This document shows positions 17,551 through 28,000 of a DNA stretch of 64,000 nt, in pieces. Location of the stretch: positions 1,615,778-1,679,777 of the forward strand of contig NZ_JOKH01000001.1 in the NCBI RefSeq assembly GCF_000722635.1. Direction: 5' to 3'. Origin of the DNA: Endozoicomonas numazuensis (lineage in GTDB: Bacteria; Pseudomonadota; Gammaproteobacteria; Pseudomonadales; Endozoicomonadaceae). The position numbers and the translations under genes are program-made. Within the stretch, counting starts at the first letter, position 1; each line of letters starts with the position of its first letter. The notes under the pieces were generated by a model. That model searched no databases. It had not been told where the DNA came from and saw only the letters and a list, made by a program, of their open reading frames with translations.

Positions 17551-18495
17551 ATGATGGGCTGTTTTCGCATAACAGGGCGGTTATGTCTGGTTGTTGCTGT
17601 AGCAATAATGACATCTTCCTGCTCAGTGCTTGACTGGTTTGACACGAAGTCAGACATTACCGAACCGGTTAAACCTGTTGTTGAAAAACCATCTGACTGG
17701 ACATTCTTTCATGAGTGGCAGGTGGAGAATGTTAATCCCTCCATGCAGTCTCTGGTTCCTGGCGCAAGCATGACTCTGACAGGTCAGTGTTTTTTTTCTG
17801 CAGATATTCTCGAACGCCTGGAGTCAAATTCGAAGGGGCTTTTGGTGCCGGTCATCAAGGTGACCAATGATCTGACATTATCACCAGACCTGGAGAACAG
17901 TGCCCGACTCTATAAAGTTCTAAGATCTAAATTCCCATTGGGTGGCGTGGGTGACAGCCTGACTTTTTACCAGACTCTGTTATCCAGCATTGAGCATACA
18001 TGCCCTGCTAACATGACCCGAGATATAGATAGTTGCCAATTCAAAAAGTGGATGTCCTTTGCTGGTTTAGGCGACGAGAGTTCTATTTATGATGAAAGTC
18101 GGCTCAAGCGTTGGTACAAGTCTCATTCATCTCTGAAATATATAATTATGGGCTCCAGTGATCTGTTTAATTCTGATGCTTTGCTGAGTGCACGTTATTC
18201 TGCTAATTCCAGAGTGATTACCGAACAGTCCCTGTCGGTAAGGGAAAATAATATTAGACCCTATCTTGGCAAGATTCGCTTTGACTGGGTAGTTCCAGGC
18301 AAAGATGAGAATAAAACGTTTAACAGTTTGGGGTCTTGTACGTTGAGTTGGAAGCAGTTAGAAGAAAAACGACGTTTAAACGGCTCCGGCTGGATAGATA
18401 CTGAATCACTGGTAGAAATAAATAAGATGCTGCTTCCATACTTTATTGAACTCATGAGCGACGCGACCAAAGCTATGCCAGAGGAGCACAGATAA
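17551..18495 (+). CDS. Unrecognised lipoprotein
   Basis: A 314-residue protein with a lipoprotein signal: hydrophobic run then TSSC at about residue 24, followed by Ser/Val rather than Asp at +2, suggesting outer-membrane sorting. ATG 17551 is preceded by GGAG about 11 bases upstream; the adjacent ATG at 17554 is equally possible. The mature part has several Cys residues that could form disulphides (about positions 79, 148, 160) and no domain I recognise. It lies between the coiled-coil membrane protein gene and a small ORF, without obvious operon signals. Confidence 0.7.
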   Translation: MMGCFRITGRLCLVVAVAIMTSSCSVLDWFDTKSDITEPVKPVVEKPSDWTFFHEWQVENVNPSMQSLVPGASMTLTGQCFFSADILERLESNSKGLLVPVIKVTNDLTLSPDLENSARLYKVLRSKFPLGGVGDSLTFYQTLLSSIEHTCPANMTRDIDSCQFKKWMSFAGLGDESSIYDESRLKRWYKSHSSLKYIIMGSSDLFNSDALLSARYSANSRVITEQSLSVRENNIRPYLGKIRFDWVVPGKDENKTFNSLGSCTLSWKQLEEKRRLNGSGWIDTESLVEINKMLLPYFIELMSDATKAMPEEHR

Positions 18496-18711
18496 GGAGC
18501 ACAGATAAAAGGCTTCTATGATGTGGATTAAACGGAAGTAAAGTGTATGGACAGCATGAATGCTGATCGTTCAAGTTGTTATTCTCGGCCCTTGTCAGGG
18601 GTGATTTTGTTTGTTGGATCTTTCTCTCTATCCTGGACAGGATGGGTGACCTGGCATTCACTGCCAGCATGAGGTTCGCTGCTGTTTGGGTCTGAAGCGT
18701 TTGAACCCTTT

Positions 18712-18906
18712 ATGGGCGACATTCAATTGACGGAAATATCCTATCGAAGCCTTGAAAAACTGGCCAAAAAAATACTCAGGAAATCCTCACTTAATCAAGA
18801 TGAAAGTATCGAGTTATCAAGGGTTTATCAGAAAATTCTGGATGAGTTGAACAAGCGTTTTGAAGGCGAATTTCTTGTTATTGATGGACTGGTTGAAGAC
18901 GATTGA
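18712..18906 (+). CDS. Small hypothetical protein
   Basis: A 64-residue mostly helical protein (SLEKLAKKILRKSSLNQDES and on, ending in an acidic tail). No clear ribosome site precedes ATG 18712, and no family is recognised. Composition is protein-like, with heptad-type spacing of Leu and Ile. It lies 177 bases upstream of the giant ATPase gene and may be expressed with it, but that is a guess. Confidence 0.4.
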   Translation: MGDIQLTEISYRSLEKLAKKILRKSSLNQDESIELSRVYQKILDELNKRFEGEFLVIDGLVEDD

Positions 18907-19083
18907 AGTAGCTTATTGACGAGCTGTGTTTTCAAGTCACCGGACTGCAAAAAAATACCGAAACCCACTGCTAATCTGAAATAATGGATTCATCCTTATA
19001 GAATCTGAATCCACGTCTTTGGTGCCAGAATTTGAGCTGTTTCTTGGCAAATATGTTGTTTTTCAACGGATGTTGTAGACCGC

Positions 19084-22000
19084 ATGGATCGCAGAAGCAG
19101 TGGTATTGGCGCATCTCATAGCCATCACCTGAACATTACATCAGTGCATGGTCCTCTGACTTCAGAGGAGCAGAGACGTAATGGTGTGGGTTCGATCCAG
19201 GTTCCCAATCAGCTTCTGCAGGGTGATCGTCCGATCACAAAGCCAATCGGCGAAAGAGACATTGTCAGTGTTGAGGTGGGTGCTCCCTCCATTCCCAAGC
19301 CTTACAGTATGACCTGCAGAGCCACAGCCAAGCCAAACAGTCCGGTTCCTGAGCATACACTTTTCAGGTTGAGAGAAAGTATTACCCCCGAGACGATTGA
19401 AACGGCCAGCAGGAAAACCAGGCAGGAGATGGCTGAACGAGTTGGCAAAATACACAGTCAATTGGGGTGGCGGTTTAAAATGCCCGCTAACTCCCGGCAA
19501 TTGGAAAGCCGCTTGAATGGCCGTGATGGACATTTGATGACTATGGCCATGGTTCGATCCATGATTCATCAGATTGAGATGATGGAAACAGTAGTTGCCG
19601 ATGATATTACTGCCAGTGGTCAATCGAAGGAAGCTTGGAAGAAGGGACTGTTACAAAGGTGCAAACTGGAAAAAATGCATCGTGAAGTTTTAGCTTTGGC
19701 TGAATTTTACTGTCAATTTTACTCTGAGCCCACGAGAGCAGGAGGGAATTCGCCTCATCCCGACAGATATGATCCGATTCGGGAACTGGATGAACTGAAC
19801 CGAAAGGGCAAACTGGACTTGCCACCATTGGTGCCAACGCTTGCAATCCCTAGTCCTCCTGAGGGGCCTGTCCTGTCTCCTGAAAGTCTGGAGTTATCAA
19901 AAAACCAGCAGGAAGTTAAAAAGCTCAGAAAAGAGAAGAAAGAGTTAGGTGCTGAGCTGCAGCAGACACGTAAGCAGTTAACTGAGTTGATGGAAGCAGA
20001 AGAGCCCCTCAAACAGAAGGAAGGAGAAGTTCCTGAGAGCTTTTCAGAAAGACTTGATCAGTTAGAGAAAGAGCAGGCTGAATTAAAAGACGAGCTTCTG
20101 GATAAAGATCGTCAGTTACGTCAGAAGCAACGTAAAAGCATTAACTTCAATGATTCTCTTTCAGGTGTCAGTGGATTGGCGGGCACGGATACCCGGTTAA
20201 ATGAGCTTGAAGCTTTGAATAGACAGCTTCAAGCTCAGAAGCAGGTCGCAGATCTAAAGGAATCTCGTGATCAATGGGTAGTAGCTCATGTGGATCTCAC
20301 TGATAAGAAGCGACAGGTTGAAAAAGAAGCGAAGAAACTGGAAGAACAGCTCAATGGTATTGAGGAAGTTCATAAGCAACAAATAGCTCAGCTACAAAAA
20401 TTTGAAGAAGCTCAAAGTAGGGCCATTTCGGCAGAGGATGAGCTTGTTGCCCTTGAAGGTGACTATCAAGGGGCTCTTGCTCGTGAAAAAGATCTGAATA
20501 AAGAGCTGAGTGACACTAAAAAAGAGCTTCGAGAAAAGGTTAAAGCGCTTAAGAAACAACAGTCTGAGTTCAAGGTGAAAGTCAGAGAGACTGCAAGAAG
20601 GGATGCTGATCGTTATAAGAGTGAGCTAGAGGTAGCAAAGATAGAGCGTGATACCAATAAGCGTGAGAAAGACACCGCTGAGCATCAACTTTCTGATGCT
20701 AGTAATGAGATTATTTCTCTGAAAGAACAAGTTCAGAGTTTACAGCTCGCTCATAGTAACGGTCTGGAGGAGAGCGAGTCTCACGAAACTGAGATGAGAC
20801 TCATCAGGGAAGAACTCAGTAAAGCAGAAGAAAAGCATCGTAAAGAAAGGGCTGCATTAGAGTTAGAGATCGAAAAAGCGAGAAGTTCAGAGAAACTGGT
20901 ACAGACTGAACTCAGAAGTAAAGAAAGGGAACTGAATGAATTACAGTCCAAACTGGATAACACGGAGCGGGAACTCAAGGAAAAAATCGCCAGCCTTGAG
21001 AAAGATCTTCGTTTAAAAGATGAAGATATTTCTCAAAGAGATCAGGAATTAGTCGTTGAGAGAAGAAAAGTAAATCAGTTAACGGTCACAAGCGTTAGGC
21101 TTGAAGATGAGAAAGGGAAGGTTGAATCCTCTCTGGAAGAGCTTCTTAGTGAACTTGAATCGGCTCGAAGGGCAACTCGGTCGTCGAAAGAGGAAGTTAC
21201 AGAATACATAAGACAGCTTGAAGAAGCTGAAAATAAAGCAGAGAAGCTAAAAAGCAAGCTTGAAGATGCAAAGAGCAAGGAAAGAGAGGCGAGAGAGCAC
21301 TCAGCGATTGCCGATGAGACGCTTCCTAAACTGAGAGAGACTTCAGAGCGCTATCAAAGAAAACTTCAGTTAAGCCAAAAGGAAGTGGCTCGATTAGAGG
21401 ATTTACTAACCAGCAAAGAAGATGAGCTTGCAGAAGCCAAAATAAAAGAAAATTCTCTGTCATCTACCATCTTGTCGAAGGATGAAAGGATCCACAAACT
21501 TGAAGAAGCGGAAGCTCAGTTTAGGAGTGAAGTTGAAAAGGCGAATAGAAGAACTCAGGAAAAACAAGACAAGGTCAGTGAACTGAGTCTGCAAGTAGAT
21601 GAACAGACGCATACGGTTGAACAACTCACGTTCCGAATTCAGAAGCTCACACCTGAAAAAGAATTAAGTGACAGTAAAGTACTAGAGCTGGAAGAGACCA
21701 TTCACAGAATCGAACAAGAGAGAGATGAAGCAAAGCAAAATATTCTGGAAGCTGAACGCAGCTTACAAAGAGATAGTGATGCAGTTGAAGTTGAAAAAGC
21801 CAAGTGGGAAAGCCAACTCAAGGAATCAAAATCCAGAGTTTCTGAACTTGAAAGTCGTCTTTCAAATGCTGAAAAGAAAAGAGACCACTTTAAATCAGAG
21901 TCAGATACTCATACCCGCGAAAGAAACCAGGTAAAGAAAGAACTTCAAGAGCTTCAGATCAGTGTAGAAAGTTTGAGGAGTCAGCATGCCCTTGAGATAG

Positions 22001-25000
22001 AGAGGCTCACCAGAGAGAGGAAAGAGTTTAAACTTGAAGTCGAAACTCTGCAGCATAAGGCCGAGGTTTCATCGGCTGACTGGGAGATAGAAAAAGCAAA
22101 AATTGAGGAAGCCAAGGACCAACTCTTTGGTGATTTAAAAAGCCAGCATGACCAGCTGCTTGAAACAAAACAACATCTTGATCAGCAACTTCTTGAGTCT
22201 TGGGAGGAGGTCAGGAAGACAAAGCTTGAGTTATCTCAAAAAGACTCCACCCTTGAACAAAAAGAGCAAAGAATTGAGTTTATCAATAAACAGCTCGTTT
22301 CTGTTCAGCAAGAGTTATCTCATCTTCATGAGACTACAGACTTATCGAGCAGCGAACTCACCGCCAAAGTCACTCAGTTAAACAAAGAGAAAAGTGCTCT
22401 TGAACTGCAATTGCAGAGAGAGCAAATGGGCTGGGAAGTTGAAAAAGAAACCTTAACCAGCAGAGCCACAAAGGCAGAAGAAGAGCGTCATAAGTTTGAA
22501 GAGCAACTGACTTCCATGAGAGCCCGTCTGGAAGAAAGTCAGGCTAAAGCTCAGCAGTTGGATGGCCAGTTTTCTGAGTTGACGCGCAACTATGGGTTGC
22601 TGGAGTTAGAGATAAAAACGGTTACCAAGGAGAGGGACCAGACTCAAACGAACTTGCGGATACAAGGAGAAGAGTTGTCCCTTGTAAGGGGGAGCTTTGA
22701 ACAGGCTGAAATCAAGCTGAAAAACCTGGAAAGGCAGCTTAAAGATGAGCAAGCGGGTCGGTCAATAGAGGTTACAGAACTCAACAGACAGATTGGATTG
22801 GCTGAAGCAGATAGAGATCATTTTAAAACGCTTTCTGAGACAGCAGAAGAACAAAGAAAAATACTGGATGAAAAAGTTTTAGGGCTGGAAGAGCAGTTGA
22901 GAAACAGCCAGATAGAAGCTCGCAGATTACAGGGGCAAGTTGAGGATCTGAATGTTAAGCATGAAAGGGAATTGCAAGAGGCCCTAAATCGCAGCAGCCA
23001 TTTGGAAAAAGAGCTGACTCTTCAGGAACGAAAGCATCAGCACGAAGCATCTGGCTGGGAAGAAGAAAAGCAGCATCTTACAAGTTCACACGAGAGGATT
23101 GCCGTCGATCTTAAAGGGAAGCTGGAACAGCTTCAGTATCTGAAAGATGAGGTTGATAGCAAAGTTTCGCTGCTAGAACTGGAAGGTAAGAAAAAAGACC
23201 TTGAAATACAGCAAAAGTCTGAGGGCCTTGAGCAGAGAAAAGAAGAGGTCAGTAGCCTTCAGACAGAGGTTGAAAACTTGAGGGCTGAGTTAAAGGTCTT
23301 AACGGATCAAGCCAGGCAAGCAAAGACGGATCATGCTCTTGCTTTGAAAGAGAAAGAGCTGGCAAATCAGGGATTAGTTGAAAGTCTTGAAAAAGAACAA
23401 CGTGATCGTGACCAGAAAAAGAAAAAGCTTGAGGGGGATATCAGTAGTTTAGAGTCAGAGAGAAACCGTTTGCAGTCCAAATTAGCTGAGCTTCAAACTG
23501 TAAGTGTGGAAAACCAAACACTGTCGTCCACAGCGAGTGAGTTAAGAAGAGATCTTCACCGTGCTCAGGAAGAGCTGGACAAGATAAGACAGAAAATGAA
23601 AGAAGTTGATCTACAGTCAGAAGAGGTGCTTAAGGCTAAAGCAACGATGCAGAGCCTGCTGGAAGCTGAGCAATTCCGAGTCAGCAGTCTCACAGAAGAA
23701 AAGAAAACATTGGAAGCCGCTGTCCTGGATAAAGAGAAAGCTCTGAAGATCAAGTCTTCAGAACTGGCGACAGCCAATGAGAGCCTGCAACGAGAGTCTG
23801 ACGAACTTAAGCAGTTAAGACTTCAGGTAGTCAGCGACAACCAAAGTGACTCAGGCAATGAGTCAGATACAGCGACCTCTACTGGCCTTTCCAGATCGGA
23901 GTCTGCCGGCTCCACGACTTTCTCTGAACTGATCAGTCCATCCTCCGAAGAAACTTTTGATCTTACTAAAAGTTCCAAGACAGAAATTATGCCCAAATGG
24001 ACTGAAATTGGGCCAGTCGTTTTAGAGATCAAAGATGAAAACTACGAGTCTCTGGAGCCAGGAAACTTTGCCATACCAGGCTTGACTCTACGAATGAGAA
24101 ACGCCTGGTTTAAAGTGGCTTCTGAGCAGGAAATGATGGAAAAACAGTTAGCCGTTTATCATTTCACCAGCCTCGATGATCTCCCCAGCAAAACGAACTA
24201 TAGAACGAGAGTGAAGTCGCTCCATGAGGAATTTCTAAAAGAGCTTGATTCTGTTGATGATGATTATCAGAAGGCAATAAGGCCAGGAGCAACATCAGAG
24301 GTACCTCTCACCGATGATTTTAAGCGTCAGATTGAAATGATCAAAGTCCTGACCCGGGGCAATATTCTAATGCTTGAAAAGAAGCAGGATGAGTTTCAGG
24401 AACAGGTAGCAAAACTCGCGTCATCTCTTGAAGCGTTGAAACAGAAAAAACCAGAGGCAGGTCCGGAAGATCCTGAAGCCATTGTTGATTCAGAGCTGAC
24501 CAACATGGCAACGGTGTTATCGAAGAATCCGGGTGATATTGGTACTGAGTTTTATACACATGCAGTCTGCGCCATTGTCAAATCGGCCTCGGAGCGCCTG
24601 AATGAGTCCTGGAGAAAAAAGGTTGCCACCATCAAGGAGGCTGACGAAGGACACCGTGCTTTACAGCAATATGAATACTCGCTTCAGAGACTGGCTCCTG
24701 AACATTTACCGCCCAGGCTCAGAGTCAGTGTACCTGAACAAGGTCGTTTGTTTTTATCGAAGTTGGTTGAAGGTCGTAAGGCAGAGCTTGAGTCCAAACT
24801 TGATGAACAGCTGGGTGGGGCGCATAAGGAGCTCGCTGGAAATACGTTAGAAGAGCAAATGCTTCAGGATCCTGAGATCTGCGACAGGTTGTTAACCCTG
24901 GTGTCCAGTTTGCAGGAGGGGCACGAAGGTATTAGCAAATTATCAGGTTCTACAGTGCAGTGGATGGATTACAGTTATGCTGATGCTTCACTGGTTGGGC

Positions 25001-28000
25001 TCAGTGAGATCAGGGATGAGTTTGGATTGCCTGCTACACCGACAATGAGCAACGTCCTGAAAACCATGCAAAAGGAACTGAAGAGACCAGGGTCATCGGT
25101 TCTGGCCATTGCCATTAAACAGCACAAAGAAAACTATCAAACAAGGAAAATAAGAGAAACACGTCGTAAAAAACTGGAGCAGCAATGCTCTACCTTGCTG
25201 GTAGAAGAAGGGAATTTGCTACCCAAGCAGAAATTGAGAGGGGTTACCCACGACGATTATTTTCGGCGCCAGAAACATCCCCATGAAGCGGAGATCGCCT
25301 GTTTTCAGTCAGGTTCTCCAGTGCCTTTGGTAGAAGTCTCAGAGCATGTTCAGGAGCAGGCAGGCTTTAAATGCAGTGCTCTGGCCCAGAATCCGAACTG
25401 TCTTATGAACAGTTTTATGAACGGTTTCAGTAAAACGGCTGTCCATAAAACCAGTATGGTTACGGGAGATCAATACATAGAGCTGTCTGAAGGAGCCCGG
25501 TGTCGTCCTTCACTGGTCTTTTTCTCGAAAGATGGCAAGCATTGGAACATTCAGCTGGATGGTCGGACCTGGTCTCTGGACCCCGCTTTTCTGCATAATC
25601 ATCCGAATTATGAGATACCTTTCCAGATCAATGCTGAAGGTAGAGAAAAAAAGCGAGACTGGATTCCGTTGAAAAGTGCTTCAGGCCAAACCGTCATTCT
25701 AGTTGCACAAAAAACACCTACAGAGCAGCAGTGCTTTATGTATGAGCTGGGTTCAAATGATCAACTCATTCCGGTTCCTATCAGGGGTGAAAATCCCAGG
25801 GCAGAGTTGATAAAAGCCAATTTACTGAGCAAGGCCTGTTTTCTGAAAGCAGGAAGTCCTTTGCCGGCAAGGGCACATAGTAGCTACCCGGCTGAAGTAA
25901 TCGAACTTGAATCACTGACCAAAACCTGGTTACCCAATGTTTCCCTGCAACAGTTGGATGGCTGTTATAAGGAAGTGGTAAAGGAAGTAGACAGTAAATT
26001 ACTGAAACCGCCTTTTGTCTGCACTCCCTGTGATGGGCGAGTCAGAAGCCTGCCTGTTGAACTTCCTGTGCTGAGGAAAATAGCCCAGGAAAAATCCAGG
26101 AAACCAAAAACCGGTGCCCATCAGGAAACGTTTCATCCAGAACAGTTTACCGGTTTTACGGTAAATGCCAGTTTTGGCCATGTCAGTAAAGCGTTTCTCC
26201 AAGCTAAAAGAGAGTTGCTGGATGAAAGTGCTCATGGTGTGACTGAAACACTGGAAGGTCAGCAAAAGGCATTTCAGGAGCAGGTATTCAAAAACCTGTC
26301 AGTCTATTCAGGCTGTGAGTTGCAATCATCAGGGCTTCACGGGGTGCCTGACCCCGTGACATTAAAAAACAACAGACGAGCAGTGCTGAGCAATTTTGAA
26401 AAAGTCATCGTTAACAACAGAAAACATTGTGTACGCACCCTTCAGCTGAAAAAAGCCTTGGAGAATGGGTTGGTCACTTATATCCGAAATGCCACTAAAG
26501 ACGGTTTGAAAGGTTTTTCAGATGGAGAGCTTCTGGATCATGCTATTCGTAACTTTGAACGCGGGTTGGCTCCAGGTGGTGAGGATGTTGATGGTTTTAT
26601 AAAAAGGATGTCTCAGCTGATGCTGGTGGATATTGATCTGGAACAGAGCAGCCTGATTGGTCAGCGTCTTGAAGCACTTCAACATGAACTTGAAGATTTG
26701 GACTTTGCGGCCTTTGAACAAGTCAAGGAACCTCATGAGTACATTAGACGCTGTCAGGAATGGAACCTGAATATGGCTCTGCTGGCTTCCAGGCAGAGCA
26801 ATCTGAATAACAGAATCAGTAGCTACGAAAACATCTTGCTGGATACCAAAAATCTGGCGCTTTTATCGTTTGAAAGAAGACATCACATTGTGTTGTCTCC
26901 TGACCAGGCTGAAGAACTGGCTGTGACACTCGAAGGTGTCAGTCAATGGGCCAAGGGTCATGAAGTGGCCATGATGTCTCATAAAGGGACAGGGTACGGT
27001 AAAAGTACACTGCTACTGGCACTCACGGATCATGCTTCAGCCCAGCTGGGACCTGATACCCATCGGTCGGTCATTGTCATGGCTCCAAAAACCAACCAGG
27101 CTGAACTGGATAAAGGGTTGCGGGAATACTATGCCCGTAAGGGGCAGAACTATTGTCGATTGAATCTTGAGGCTAGTTTTGCCCAGCCTTGTGAATTAAC
27201 GGTTGCCAAGCTGGTAGAAGTTGAGAATACCTTGCTGGGGCTACCAGCAACGACACCGGTGGGTTCAAGAAAATCACTTTTGGAGCAGGGTCGTGTGCCA
27301 GTAGGCGCCTCGATCAATGATGTCCAGATTCTTATGCATTTAAAGCAGACTTTGCTGGACGCTGAAAGGGTTATGCCAGACAAGCAGGCGCTGCTGACGA
27401 AAGTGGATGATTGCCTCGATTTGCTCCGAAACTCAATGGTCTTTGCCGATGAGTTTGACAGCGCAATGGTGCCTCATACAGAAGCTGATCTGATTTCCGT
27501 TGCTCAAGCTGTCCAAACTGTTATTGCAGGACTTGGGTATGATTTCGAAGTTGAGCCACGAAGTATTAACCTGAAGCATTCGGAGTTCCTGTTTGGGTGT
27601 AAGGCCAGACACTTGCTATCTGCAACACTGGGAACCCTGTATTGCGCAGCTCTTGCTAGTGCCGCAAGCAGTGTGGAAGAAGTTCGCCTCAAAGCAAGAA
27701 CAGATCCTGTCACCACTAATCAACGTTTCTGGCATTTCCTCTCTCTGGCCGAACCGGTGTTTTTTAATTCCTCCGAGTCTGAGGGCAGGAAAAAATTGCT
27801 CACTGATGTCTTGCACAAAGTAGGCCCTGAGCCTCAGGTTATTCTCTTTGACGGCGCTGAGTCAGGTGAGGACTGTAAACTGAAAGCTCATCAGATGAGC
27901 AAGACTTTGAACCAGGAACGTCTGGCCATGGGGGGTGTCCAGAAATCGGTCATTTATTATGACCATGACAAAAATCTACAGATGCAGTATCAGGACGACC

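Noticed and set aside
19906-23840. Coiled-coil part of the giant protein as an SMC/Rad50 protein
   Set aside because: SMC-type proteins split the ATPase between both ends; here no Walker A is seen in the N-terminal 250 residues and the whole ATPase core lies towards the C-terminus.
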